Of a DNA stretch of 64,000 nt, positions 12,123-25,449 are shown one piece after another. The notes beneath the pieces are model-generated. The model was given only the letters and a program-made list of their open reading frames with translations, did not search any database and was not told the DNA's origin. The translations under genes were made by a program, and so were the position numbers. Source of the stretch: Chrysoperla carnea (Eukaryota; Arthropoda; Insecta; Neuroptera; Chrysopidae); contig NC_058338.1 of assembly GCF_905475395.1 (NCBI RefSeq), forward strand, positions 13,344,935-13,408,934. The letters are read 5' to 3'. Positions within the stretch are counted from its first letter, which is position 1. Each line of letters begins with the position of its first letter.

Positions 12123-14367
12123 ACATTAATAAAATGGTCTTGTTAGCCTTCATAGATTATTCTTCGAACATGTGTACTGAAGCTTATGCTGGAACGACCA
12201 TTATCTACATAGATAAATGATGTGTTTTATCCACTTTTCAGATTCTGTTTATTCAGTTTTTTCCAGTTACTTTTACCCTAATTCTGCTGAAAACTCTTCC
12301 AGTTCTTAAATACGCGATTACGCGTCGAATAAGCCCAGTATTAATGTCATAACTGTTTCGCGAGATAATCGAGGCGAAAGAATCCGAACGAACATACGCA
12401 CATACGTACACACACACACACACAAGCAGATATCACATTGAAAGGATTCGATTCTCATATTGCGGCCTTCCTCTGCGGAATATTGCGGCCTTCTTGCGAA
12501 TATCCTCTGGGAAGTTAATAAAGTTAAATTTTGAGCAGCCTTTGAATAAAAACTAACCATATCATTTCTTATATAAACCATACATATTTAACAGAAGCAT
12601 AAAATTTCTATAAAAAAACAAACACAAAACATACCAAATATATCTTATTAGAAAGAGAAAGTTGAAACATTTATACATCTGATATTCACACTCGTTATAT
12701 TTTCAATTCTTAAAAAACAACTTTTTCTTTTAAGAAGAAAAAATAAAGAATATAAGTGAAAAGAAAAAGAGATAACAACACACGTAATGATAAAAATGAT
12801 TATGATGAGTATATGAAAAAAAAAAAAAACATATACCATGACCTAAGTCAACTCGAACATACCTAATGTAGTAAAGTACAAAAACGCTACGCTCTACAAT
12901 ATTTAAAACTCTTGGTACAATGAATTAAGAGTAAAAGAAGAAAAGTGTTTTGGTGTATGGTAATTGTACTGAGAGAAGTAGAGGGAGTTCAAGTGGGGAG
13001 GTAAAAAGTTTTTAGTGGTGGAAAAATTCTCTAAGATATACGAAGAATATACGAAGAAAGATTTGTGTAGAGGAGTTAGGGGGATGTGTATAAAAGTAAT
13101 TCATTCATAATTAGCGCGCGGCGGCTGTGTTTTAAAATATGAGAAAGAATATTATACATATATATATAATAAAGAAAAAGTATGTATGTACTATATATAT
13201 ATATATATATATTAGTGTGACGTCACATGTTTATATGTCATTGAATATATAAACCATGTTATGACGTCGAAAAAATGTATATATATATAGAAACTTGATT
13301 TGTAAAAGTTCATACATAAATATTTTAATTTATGTTACTAAGATTTTTATCTTTATTTACAATTCGCGTGTACAATCTTCAAGAATTTACTTTCTTTCAC
13401 CTTCGATTAAATAGGAATTCGATAAAATATTTTATTAGAATAATTCTATAATCCGCAGGACCGCATCCTTTTTGGTTAAATTATCAATACATACTTGAAA
13501 CATTGAGAGTGGCTTCCTATTGGAGAGCCTACAAAGCTTTCTCTCTACGACTTTTTTCGAAAATGGTTCGTTTTCAAAAGTGGTGCAGTATTTTTGTAAG
13601 ACAAAGTCTATTATTGTTTGATAATTATTAATGTTATCAAGTGGTCATAGTTTCCACCATGTTCCTTGCTGCGTTTTTTCAGACTGATTGCTTAATGTAT
13701 TATTTGAAATGTTTGTAACGGATTAGTATGTAATGGAAACTTTGAACATGATTTTGTCCCCCTTCAATATATCGTATTAACTCGAAATTTAGTATTCTTA
13801 TCAAGGACCTTTAATAAGTTTATTTGATTATCCTGATTTTTTTATCTAAAAATATATACATTTACGTGCGCTTCCACCATATTTATACTGAATTTTTGAT
13901 AAATAAATAATAGTCTAAAGAACTAAAAAACACAAAATAAATAATAGGTTAAAAAAACTAAAAAACACGCTTTTATAAAGAGTTGAACCCCCTTTTACAA
14001 TTATTAATATCCAATTAATACCTAGTTACAATTGAAATAAATAAAATATACTGTATTTATTTCTTCTAGTTCCAAATGAATTCCTATATCTGCTTTTAAA
14101 GTTTCCTATATTCCATATAGAGCAAAGGTATGGCATATAATATTTAATATTTATTCCATTTGAATAAGTATAGAGTTCTATTATTTACATTTAACTTAAA
14201 CAAATATCCATTTTAACATCATAAAATATATCATCCATCAGTTCTGTGACGATATGACGATATGTAACTATATGAAAAATATGAAATATTCTACAAGAAT
14301 TGTCAATACTCAAGTTGAACACTAAATATAACAATATATTAATATTTACTCAATGATTCCTTTCTAT
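12123..14367. other. Gene-free stretch with microsatellites
   Basis: (CA)n at about 12,408-12,424 and (TA)n at about 13,192-13,213. The segment around 13,725-13,990 resembles 27,700-27,960 (shared aaacacgcttttataaag-type block and cgcttccaccat boxes), an old dispersed repeat. No gene seen. Confidence 0.45.
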
Positions 14368-14980
14368 CAGGAGCGTAGCTACTGCCATATCAGCCATATC
14401 AATGATACGGGTCTCCCAGGCTACAGAGGCCTGTAACGTTTGTAAGTAAGAGTTATTACAAGATGAAAGAATTTCAGACCTGGAATCATATTTCACGGTC
14501 AATAGGTATACGTTGCTGTAAAAACTAAACAAAGATTTCAGAACCTTTGTGACTTGAGTTATATGTTCGAAATATTACAACCGGAGAAACTCTTATCTTC
14601 TTCAAGAAAAGAGATAAAAAACGCTTCCGAGAAACTGTCAACTAAATACAGTAAAGACATCTCGTTTAATCTTTATATTAATTGCTCTGAAAACATGCAT
14701 AAAGTACAAAAAATTCATGGAATTATTAAATAACAGAATACTTTCTATTTTTGATCCTTCTAGATACAACCACAGCAGCTGAAAGAATTTTTTCAAAATT
14801 TAAAATTGATAAAAATTACCTAAGGACTTTGATGGGACAGGAAAAACTATCAGACTTGCCACTATTGTCTATAAAGACAGAAATTTTAGAAAAACTGATA
14901 TCATCTTCAGATATAAATGATTTAATAAATCAATTTGCCAAAAAAAGGCAAGAAAAGTGTATATTTGATTTGAATTGAAG
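14368..14980 (+). mobile_element. Decayed hAT-type DNA transposon
   Basis: The left end caggagcgtagctactg (14,368) resembles hAT termini of the CAGNGGCGTAGC kind, as also seen in the MITE at 45,464-45,700. Internal text near 14,385-14,430 (agccatatcaatgatacggg...ctacagag) matches that MITE too. The same strand then encodes a hAT transposase C-terminus at 14,763-14,978. No clean right terminus was found, so the element is truncated or too decayed. Confidence 0.5.
14763..14978 (+). pseudogene. hAT transposase C-terminal dimerisation remnant
   Basis: The frame reads TTAAERIFSKFKIDKNYLRT, then MGQEKLSDLPLLSI and about 30 further residues to a stop at 14,976-14,978. This matches the hallmark of hAT transposase C-termini (S/A-x-E-R-x-F-S-K-x-K near a short run ending L-R, then M-x-Q-E-R/K-L-x-x-L-x-L-L-S-I). 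The rest of the transposase is missing upstream and no start codon or exon context is present, so it is a dead fragment. Confidence 0.7.
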
Positions 14981-15767
14981 TGTATGTTTGGCTAGCTCAA
15001 TTTCTAGGAAGAAATGATAACTTATTACCAATTTTTTATTAATGTTTTCTTATCGATACAAGCATTATTCACAAATAATAACATTTCAAAAATTGATAAT
15101 TTTTTTTTGCCTCTTTAATTAATTGAGTGAGTGTTTTATAATGGATCAACATGTACTTGGAATAGTATTGACTTAAATAGTTATGTTTCTATTTTACCAA
15201 CCTATGAAAATAGTAATTTTCTAAAGTCAATATTGTTTTTGTATCATATTATTCGAAGATAATATATTCAGAAATTTAAATACATAATATTTAGACTTTA
15301 AATATATCTCTATTTCTAACCAACATAATTAAAAATTGCTTTAGAAACACTTAACGAACCTTCGGGTTCGTTCAGGTTCGGTTATATTGCCTGTCCACGA
15401 AGGACACCTTCAGGCTATAGAGCTCATTGTGTGTAACATTGAAGGCTCCTCACTGAAATTCTCAAAATAAGAAGTTATGATGACGTTAATCGAAAGTATC
15501 AATGGATACGAAATCCAAAAATGGTTTAAATTTATACCAAAAAAATTTAATCTGTTTCTATACCGACGTCGGCGAAGATTATGTGTTTGGCCGATATGTA
15601 TGTATGTTCATCTGTTCCCTCGTAGCTTCTAAATTACTGATCGTAATTTGACTAATGAGTTATCGTTAAAAGCGTCTTGATTGTCCGCTGATTGCAGACT
15701 TAAAAAAATTATATATAACTACGACCGAAAATAAACTAGAAATAAAATATTGTTTAATTTATCCGTG

Positions 15768-15857
15768 TTTTCTACATGGTACTTTGATTTCTTATATTAT
15801 TTGTAATTATTCACAAATAATATAAGACTGTATGTAAATCAAAGTACCTTGTAGAAA
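15768..15857. repeat. Nested 90-nt hairpin
   Basis: Outer arms 15,768-15,789 and 15,836-15,857 pair over 22 bp with one mismatch. Inner arms 15,791-15,804 and 15,813-15,826 pair perfectly over 14 bp with an 8-nt loop. A one-sided bulge of 9 nt separates them on the right. The right arm overlaps a LINE-like frame, so an inverted duplication of LINE sequence is a likely origin. Confidence 0.75.
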
Positions 15858-15961
15858 ATTCAAAAAAATTTACATTAGATAAAGTTCAACGACTTCAAAA
15901 TCACGCTCTAAAAATTATGAAACAAGAAAATAATATATTTTTAAATTGTTTTTATAAGTAA
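15836..15961 (+). pseudogene. LINE reverse-transcriptase C-terminal fragment
   Basis: A short open frame ending in a stop at 15,959-15,961 contains LDKVQRLQNHALKIM. This fits the L-x-K-[VL]-Q-R-[LI]-Q-N-x-A-L-[KR]-I motif found just after the polymerase domain in jockey-type non-LTR retrotransposons. Only about 40 residues remain, and the sequence upstream is replaced by the inverted copy that forms the hairpin. No function expected. Confidence 0.5.
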
Positions 15962-17718
15962 AATTGTGAATACAGTCGAGGGACTTTTCTCTGGGAAATT
16001 TTATAATGTAAGAGAGCCCTGACAGTAATTACGATTTAATTTCAAATGATAATATTTTATTGTTTCATTTTTTGTCGGGAATTTTGTTTTTGAATTATCC
16101 CTGTATTTTACAGTAAGTCTAAAATTGATTAAAAATTATTTGAAATAATCTGTTTTAATTTTAACATAGCCGAATGTTGAGTTAATGGAAATAAAGCTTT
16201 TTAAATTTCGTGATTTTCAACAATATTTTTAAAAAAAATTTGATACTAGCAATGGTTTTCGTGATGGATTGCGATTAAATATATAAAAAATAAAAAATTA
16301 TTCTATCATTTTGAAGTATTTATATTCTTTTACATTACTTTCAAAATAATTATCACTTCTACTTTGTTACAGCGAAAAAATGTTTAATTCATTTTTTAGA
16401 AATTTTCTCCTGAAACTCGAATGTATTTTGAAAAAAAATATATCTAAATTTGAATCTAATAAAACATGTTTCCCTATTTTGAAATCAAATACCGAAAATT
16501 CAAAAATCAATGAATACATTATATTATAACTATGCAGAAAGTTGTTTAGAATTCGATACCGTCGGGTCGGAAACTATTAAACGTATACTTACATTGTTAA
16601 CACAATTTTTAACAAAAATCAAATAATTTATGTACCATGCAAATTATCCCAAAAATTCTAAATTCAATTTTGTATTTTTAACAAATAGGCGTGATTAAAA
16701 TAATTTTTAATAGAAAAAAAAACAGCGATGCAATATATTTTCTAAATTCGTTCTACATTGACGATAAAAATATTTTATAAAACATGAATATGTAATTTTT
16801 AACAACTATTATTTGGAAAAGAACAGTTTATGTTGTGTCAACCCTTCTTCTTGTATCAAACAAGGAGAATAATAAAAAAAAAAAGGATTGTGTGCAATTT
16901 TATAAAATATTCCGTCCGATTCACGGATCGTATTATGTATTTTTGTCTCTATTTAATAATTGTTTATTCATTTTATACCTGCGAAAAATTTCCATCTGCT
17001 ACGAATAAAATTTTATTACCTGAGTCCTAATCAAAAGTATTATTGTTTTATTATCAAAAAGCATCGTATGACTTCCATAAAAAAACGTAAAACCGTATAA
17101 AATACCAACAACATAAAATGTAAGACACAATTTGAGCAAAAAAAACTTCGAAGAAAAACTTGGCCCACCGGCAAAAAAAAATGCTAGGTAAAAAAAAAGT
17201 ATTTTAAATTTTAAAAGCTTTTATATTTTCTTTGGGGCATAATTTAATTAAAACTTATTCAGAACTCTATTTTGACAAAAGTTCATAATTTTTTTCAAGA
17301 TAAACATTATTTGAGCCAAAAAAGATTTTCCACTGATTTAGAATTTCTTTAAAAAATACTAATTTGCAGAAACTTTTCTTGTCTCAAATAATGCTTTTTA
17401 CCTCTGCTGGAATGAAAACCGATGTCGACAATATTGACATAATGTTGACATTTACTGAGATTTTACAAGGTAATAATGTGGCAGCGCTGCATTAACTTTT
17501 TAGTCTATTTATATTTCAGATAAAAGATTGCCTTTTAGAAATATTTTAATATTTTACCGGACTTTTGGAGGATAAATAAAGAAAGTTTCCTAGTCAAGAA
17601 AATTGAATTGTAAACCATGACTTGAGTAACAAATCGAGTTTTTGAAAGAGTCTTTCTTTAGAAGCCCAACACTGCTACTATCTTCGAAAATGTTCATTTC
17701 CCAATTTTCAATCCATTC
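15962..17718. other. Gene-free AT-rich stretch
   Basis: Nothing beyond A/T runs was identified. The open frame near 16,830 lacks any recognisable motif. Confidence 0.5.
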
Positions 17719-17727
17719 AGTCAGTTG

Positions 17728-17991
17728 TAGGGTTGCCAGCTCTCCAGATTTGATCGGGAGACTTCCAAAATCGTGTAGCCTCTCCCGATATCAACATAAA
17801 TTCTCCAGAGTTCAGTAAAAACATTTTTTTTCATTTGTTTCAACTTCAGGTAGGTATATTCGACAATTCTAAGTAGCTTTATTTTAAAATTATTTGAAGC
17901 ATATTTATTGAAATATTTAAGTATGGAAAAACTCTATTTCCCGACTTTCTGATTTGCCCCCCGACTTCCCGGAACTTATGGTGACAACCAT
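17728..17991. mobile_element. 264-bp MITE with 9-bp target-site duplication
   Basis: Flanked by identical agtcagttg at 17,719-17,727 and 17,992-18,000. Ends are tagggttgcca on the left and tgacaaccat on the right, whose complement is atggttgtca, so they form imperfect terminal inverted repeats. An 8-9-bp duplication with a (C/T)AGGGTTGCCA-like end suggests a non-autonomous hAT element. No coding capacity. Confidence 0.75.
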
Positions 17992-18000
17992 AGTCAGTTG

Positions 18001-21000
18001 GAAACTTCCAAAATTTTTGTCACGCATTGTTTTGTCAATTTTTTCATATAGCTACGGAAAATATACAAATAAATCGATGGAAAACACGAAAATTGAGTTC
18101 TAAAGCCATAGTTAAAATCCTTCCTTTCTGTATGACTAAAATTATGTTTATGGAAGTCATCAAAATTGAAAAAATTATGACCAACGTCCAACGATCAAAA
18201 TCGAAACTAAAGCATATTTCTCAATTCAAACATAATAAAAGCATAATTTTTTTTCAAAACTTAGTTTTAACCCTTTTCCGTAATAAAAAAAAATTAGGTT
18301 ATCTACCTGCGCACCCAACACAACAAAAATTGTTACAATTTGAATTGCTCTAGAAGCCAGCTGATATATATAAAAAAAAGAAGGTATTAAGGGTCAGATT
18401 TGTTGGGTGCAAAGGGTCATTGGATGGGCTCGCGTTTCAGGTCACTTAGGTCAGTGCTCGCCCCTCGACCACAGTCCACCATAACATGACCAGTCAAACA
18501 ACTCATATTTCATGTGATTAGTGTCCATTTGAATATTATATAATATTATTTGTTGAAGTTCTCTTCATACTTACCGGCCAGATATTGTGATTTGATTAAT
18601 TGTTAACATTTGTTAAATTCATTTTTTGTCTGGATTAAATAATATTATTGTTGTGGATACTGTTAATGACCAAAAATATGATTTATTATATAAAAATTAT
18701 ATTTTAATATTTTCTTCATTTGACGGAAGTAATGTGTACTTTTTTTTATGGATTATAATAAATATTTACTAAATATATGCAAATTAAATATATATATTTT
18801 TTCTTTTAATAAAACTAATTTAATAGACCTTCTATTTTAGATATTTTATCGAAAATATTCAATTTAACAAATAATAAAATATCTAATAAAGTTTGAATTT
18901 TTTTCTCTGAAAATCGCAATGATATCAAATTGGTGGCTTCTGAGATTAGTACACAGATGTGTGCAAAGTTAGTGAATCGATCGCAGGGTTGCTTTTTTAT
19001 GAAATTTGCAGTAAATCACACGTTTCATTTAAAATATGACTATTTTTAATCCCAGAACTAAAAAAGGGGTGTTATAAGTTTCACCGCTATGTGTGTTTGT
19101 CTGTCTGTGGCATCGTAGCGCTTAAACGAATGATTTTAATTTTTATGGTTTCATTTGAAAGTTAATTTAACGGAGAGTGTTCTTAGCTATGTTTCAAGTG
19201 CGAGCTTAAGTTTCCGTACCCGAAGAAACTAAAAAATTGGCAATGATCTTCAAAATCGATTCAGTTTGGAAAGGCATGACATATAATTTTAATATATAAA
19301 TAATTACTATGGAAATGAATGGTCAATTAAACATGGCTACATTCATTTTGAAAAGTGAAATGGTAAAATAAGTAGGTAATTCAAAACAATCATTCAAAAG
19401 AACAAACTCAACTCAAATATTTCAATTTCAATTAAAATATTTCCAAAAATTTGTTCCCAAAAATGATAGCTCTCTAAGTATCATTTCATCTCATCTGATG
19501 TCCTTGACCATCACTTTTATATTGATTAAAGAAGGAGTGTTATAAGTTTAAAGTGTTTATCTGTGCGTCTGTGTGTTTCTCAGTAACATAGTAGCCCTTA
19601 AACGATCGAACCGACTTGATTGTGACCATTTTCTAGCTAAGGGGTTTTTTAGATTTTGTTAATTTCACTTGTTCAATTGAAACTTGTTCAACGCATTAGA
19701 AACTCTGGAAATAAAAATTGTCTAAATTATATTTTTTAAATACAATTTAACATAATAATTTATTTAAAATTGTTAGAAAATAATATTAAAAAATATTTAA
19801 TTCTATTTTCTAATAAATTTAATGTAAACCATAGACTAATATGTCCATCCATAAAATTATATTAATAAAGTAGTTTGTCTTTACTATGAAAACATCTGAA
19901 ATAAAACTCACGCATGGTGCGAATAATAAAACCTGACTGAATCAATAAGAGCATTTAATTTTCAATCTTGATTATTCGTTGTGTGCGTAGTCATGGTAGG
20001 GACAATAAAATCGATGCCAGCGCTTCCAGTGAAAAATTTTGGCGATAAAGGAGGCTGTTATGACTAATTTGCAATTCTTTACATGTTAATGTTATAAAAC
20101 ATGTCAAATTAAAATTATTGAGAAACACTAATTAATTAAACTTAATGCATTAAAAATTGTGAAAATAAGAAATCAAATTGCACAAATATTACTTTTCAAA
20201 TGTAAATTATCATCATTATTTATTTAAATTTGTGAGACAATAATATTAAATTTTCAACGTTTCCAAACGCCTCATTTCAAACGCCTCCAAAAAAACTCAC
20301 GCACGGTGCGAATACTTTCGTTATAAAGAAATGTGATCAAATGTTTATGTAGATATATCAAAACTAAAATGCCATAAATTATTTTTATAATAAATAAGGC
20401 CATTATTAATAAGTGACTACATACAGTACTTTGTCTAATGTAATAAATTAAAATCTGACTACATGTTTTTCTGAAATAATATATTCGGACATAAAGCGTA
20501 TTGTGAATAATTCATCATATCAATTTTTTATCCTTGTGTATACATATATACATTTTACCAGTGAAAATCTCTCGAGGATAATTTATCACTTTTTTCTCTC
20601 AAAAATAAATAAATAGATGCAAGTTTATTAGAACGAAAACCCCACTCGCACAGAAGAATACAAGAAAACACTATTTATTTTATGTGTACGATAAAAAACA
20701 TGTCGTGTTATCAAAACCATTTAAATTGGAAATGAAAAACTGTATTTCACCGTTTAAGATAGTTCCTATGAGAAAATAAATTTATAAGAATATTTACGAT
20801 TATGATTTCCAATTTTTTTTTTGTAACTCAAATATATAGCTTAGTTTTTAAGTTATAGTGGCCTTATTTATCGTTCGTTATTAATTTTTCTGTCTTCATC
20901 GCTAGACATCACTGTCTTAGGAAATTAGACCTTTATTAAACTGTGAAACAAAAACGTTTTCCAAAATAGGCCCTAGAAGATTATCATTTTTATATCATAA

Positions 21001-22945
21001 AGCATCTAACATTGGCCAATAAGTGTAGTATTCGTAGTATCAAAATGTTTAGGTAGGTATACTAAAGGTAAAAGTTTTCAAATTTAATAGCTCACAAATC
21101 AGATCTTATTAATGTAGACAAATCCAGAAACAATAATTTCAAATTCTTATAGAATCGACTAGAAAATAGATTTTTTCAAATTCCTAGATAAGAATTCCTT
21201 AATAGATTTGATTTCCATTACTTTCATAACCGGATTTTTGCAATTGTCCTTACAACGCAAGCAAGGTAAATAGGTAAACACTTTCTTAGAACTATTACCA
21301 ATGTAATTTGGTTAATTTTTCCAAAAATTTTCATTTAGGGCAACCGTTTATTTTCATATTTTCAAACTCATGAAGCAGAGTCGCTAGCCTTGTAAAGACC
21401 TTAGCACTCCTTTGCAAATTATAGTCAGAAAATACGAAACGAAACGGCTGATTAAAGGCTATTCGATTTTTCGCTCGATATATAATTTCAGTAAAATTTA
21501 CTTTCTAAAACTTGAATTATTATAAAAGTTTCTATTTTCCTTATTTAATAATCGATAATTTCTCAAAAATTAATATAAAAGATAAGTTCGGCCATTAAAA
21601 GATTAATAAACGATTAAAGTTATTCAAAAAACATTTAAAATGCAGACAATCATTGGATCAGAGGTTTTCCAAAACATTTTGACAGAAAACTAACGTAAAT
21701 ATTCGGAATCCAGATATTCCTAACGGTTTATAAAAATTCGAGCAGTAAAAAGCACCATCAACGCAAATTATCAATCACTACGTCGAAAATTGTTGTTTTA
21801 AACATAACTCAAACACTAAAGACATTTATTTTTATAATAAGGCCATAAATATATCATCATTTAATTCTACAACTGGGCAATATGAAGTATTGAAGCCATC
21901 CGAACAAAGATTAGTTAAATTCTTTACCTACATCAAAAAAAAGAACAAAATAACACGAAAACTATCCGAAAAAAAAATTACACACGTAAAAAATTTAACA
22001 TTTCCCAAAATATACATAACACACACTAAAAAAGGACAACTATATTTAATCCCAATAAGAGTAAATAAGGATAATGGTACATATCCTGATACACATATAT
22101 ATAAAGACAATCAATATACATTTATAGACAAGGATAAAATGAATATATAGAGGGTAAAACTTATATATATATGTATAGTAGCTGGTCTATGATTGGTCGA
22201 TGGGCGTAATACGACGGCCGCACCCCAACGAAGGGGTAATTATTTTAAACCACCCTTCGTGTCATATACAAAAAGGGACCAAATTTATATACATATAGGG
22301 AATATTTTCAACCCTCTACCTATATTCAAGATAGACGGACTTAAAATCTTGTTGTATAGTAAATGAACCCTCTTTGTCTAACTAGTGTACCGTTTGTGTG
22401 TAGGGTGTAGAGTAAAGTTGGGAAAGAATATACATTTTTTTTGCTGTTCATTCATATATTAATGTTGTGTTTTTTTCAAGATCAAACAGTTACAAAATCC
22501 TTTTTTACGGTGATATTATTCATACTTTTAAAAAGGATGACTTACGTATACACACACATAATGTTCAGTCTTTATTTTAATTTAATTAGTTTATTTAATA
22601 AGTTGTTTTTTGTTGGGGGGTTGGTAATATTTATTAGTTATTTTTTTTTACTTCCATAAAATAGAATGTTTGGAATATTTTATAACAAATTTTATGGTGT
22701 GACAACTGAAGTCAAAGAAAATGCATTCTCTACTGTTGATTGACTGGAAGAGTGAAATAATAAAATATTTCAAATGATTCATCGAAAGCTTTTATTCTCA
22801 TTTGGCATAATTTTTCCTCAGAAATTTTTTTTTGGGCTTTGTCAAAATATTTTGGACTACATTTTGATTTTTAACGAAAAATATAATATTCTTGCTCAAC
22901 AAAAAAGAGTATATTTCCTTACAACTTACGGGAAATCATTGGAAC
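18001..22945. other. Gene-free stretch with dispersed repeat pieces
   Basis: Two related blocks near 19,065-19,130 and 19,530-19,600 share gtgttataagttt followed by tctg-rich text and a catcgtagc/catagtagc box with cttaaacga. The block at 20,013-20,066 is the inverted mate of 11,500-11,554. A short motif aactcacgca(t/c)ggtgcgaata recurs near 19,907 and 20,297. The open frame at 21,890-22,150 is lysine-rich, begins at TTG and resembles no family I know. Confidence 0.4.
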
Positions 22946-23319
22946 GAATTTCCACGAAATTAAGCAGGAATACATTTTTCCACCTCAAAAAACATATTCG
23001 AGTTGTACTCACCACACGTAATGCTAAAATAATAACACTTACAATATTTTAAAGGGTGCAAGTATGCAGTACAGTGAAAGATGGTACAAAAATCGGCTAA
23101 TTAACCACTCGCTTTTTGTTAAAACCTGGTGAAATGTGTTTCTTAGGTGAAAATATCATTAGTATTTTATCATTTGTTAAAAAAACAATAAATTATGTTA
23201 ACTCAATGACACGGTCAATGTTAATGTTGATTTAAAAAATTATAAAATGGGCAACTTGTATGACGTATATGTGACTATTATACATATATGACGTATATGA
23301 ATTTCCACGAAATTAAGCA
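22946..23319. repeat. Half copy of fold-back element bounded by 21-bp direct repeats
   Basis: Positions 22,946-22,966 and 23,299-23,319 are the same 21 bases (beginning gaatttccac, ending ttaagca). Between them lies about 330 bp that is nearly identical to the left arm of the element at 25,450-26,250, including ttccacctcaaaaaac, tgcagtacagtgaaagatgg and gaaatgtgtttcttaggtga. The inverted right half is missing here. The direct repeats could be a long target-site duplication or a by-product of template switching. Confidence 0.75.
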
Positions 23320-24392
23320 ATAAGACTTGTATAAATTCTCATCCAAATTGGAAATATATTTCATGTAGTAGGTTATACACACAAAAAGTCTTGCCCGACT
23401 GACTTCCTTTCAAATTTGATATATTTTGAAATTAAAATAATTTTTAAATACAACATAAAAATAATTAATAAGCAGTCCTGCTGCCGCCTTGGTCAAAGTA
23501 AGCAGAAATGAAAATTACCATTTTTTGATAATTAAAAATTGAAATCTCATGGTTATTGTAACGACCAGAAGAATCGCACAAAATGTACAGAGTCGTAAAC
23601 AGCGTGTGATTTTTCTTGACTTTTGACTTTTCTCTAAATATTAATGTTTTAGTCTAAGCTGCGTTAAAGAAATACATGTCCCATTTTCTGACTTCGATTA
23701 ACTACAAATTCGTTACAACTTCAGAGTAAACCAAATTAATAATAATATTAATAATTAAAAATAATTTCTATCTTGTTAGCTGCTTAATTACAAATGGTGA
23801 AAAATTGATAATAAGTTTGATACACAAAAAATTGAGGTTTAACCGTGGCCGCTCTATTAACAACAAGGGAAAATAGCGCCGAGACAAGAAAATAGAAATA
23901 AACACGAAATCCAAATCTAAATTTGAAAAAAATTCCATACTCCAACCACCAATTTTCTTGATTACCCAACTTTATACTTTTACCAATCCCGATAAAAATT
24001 CGCCACCATGTTTTGCTACGTTCATTCATTTGGAACCAGTTTGTATATTTAAATAGTTTTAAATGAGTGGAAAATTGAAAAATTTTTTGAAATTCTGTTA
24101 AAAGTTTAAATAATTATTAGCAGGTAATAGTTTCAAGTAAAGTTATCGATAGTATATTTGAGAAATATCGATTTATATTTTCCATTTAGTCCCATGTTAA
24201 ACCTTGCTAAACGAAATTAATTCGATAACATTAGATTTTTCTTTCTTTATAGTTATTCAAAATCATTTAAACTTTTATATTATCATATTCAATATTCTAT
24301 GGGTTGTATTATTTATTTTGTAAAAATATATAACCCAAGCCCCAAAATAAAATTTTGATAAAATGCATATAGTTACCTATATTTAATGTGTA
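23320..24392. other. Gene-free stretch
   Basis: No gene or clear repeat seen. A minus-strand open frame near 23,784-24,029 has no recognisable motif. Confidence 0.45.
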
Positions 24393-24941
24393 ACAAGTGA
24401 AAACAAATAATCGACTGAATTAACTGTTGACATACCATGCATAGTCAGTGTTGATTTCTTTATCACATAACACATACATACATGTGACACATACATAACT
24501 GATATTCAAGTATGGTACATACTATAAAATTTCCGCCTAATTGGCGCCCTCACGGGGAAACAGTGATGTTTAGGAAAAAATGTTTCAAGCAAAAGTTGTT
24601 TTTTGATAAGGAACATTTTTTACATTTAAACTTTTGTTCTATCTCTAACGGTTTACAAGATGGATCCTAAGGACGACCCAATAGACCTATGATGCTCATT
24701 TACGAACTTGACCTCACTTTTTACGTCCTGAGTACGCTGTAAAAATTTCAACTCGATATCTTTTTTCGTTTTTGAGTTATCGTGTCCACAGACGGACGGA
24801 CGGACAACCGGAAATGGACTAATTAGGTGATTCTATGAACACCTATAGCAAAATTTTGTGCGTGGCATCAATATTTTTAAGCGTTACAAACTTGAGACTA
24901 AACTTAGTATACCTTGCATATTACATATATGCATGGTATAA
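24393..24941. repeat. Dispersed repeat family B, copy 3 (longest)
   Basis: Nearly identical in blocks to 7405-7825 but about 130 bp longer. The extra middle segment contains cagacggacggacaaccgg and tgattctatgaacaccta. Inverted ends: ataccatgcat at 24,432-24,442 and atgcatggtat at 24,929-24,939. Likely a non-autonomous mobile element; class not determined. Confidence 0.75.
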
Positions 24942-25449
24942 AAAAAAACTATTTTTAATTATAAATTAAAATATGGAAGTTAGTATATGATGTTTCCGGG
25001 GTGTGTATATAATACAAATATTATCGCACCTCATTTTCTCTACAGTTTTTCATTCTTTTTTTTTTTTTTAATTTTTATTAATAAGCTTTTTCATATTTCA
25101 TTTTCATAATATTATTTTATTATTCATATTGTATCCATGTGTATATTAAAAGTGAATAAATAAACAGTATAACAGTTTATTATTATTAATAATAAAATTT
25201 TATCTAAATAAAATTTTTTTTAAATACTTATATACATATACATCATTAATTTGTAAATTTTTATTTATACAAAAGCCTTCTTTGTAATCCTTTTTTTAAG
25301 TAGTAAAATACTATATAGATTCTAGCCCTTTTTATAGACATCTATAATATTTAATGCGTACTAATTTGTTGTGTGGATTGAAGCTTTTTATTAGCTCTCG
25401 TATTGTGTGGGGAGTTCTCTAGTCAGTGGTAATTTAATTTGTACTTCTT

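Noticed and set aside
21890-22150. Lysine-rich open frame of 86 codons
   Set aside because: Begins at TTG, A-rich composition explains its length, no motif or family recognised.
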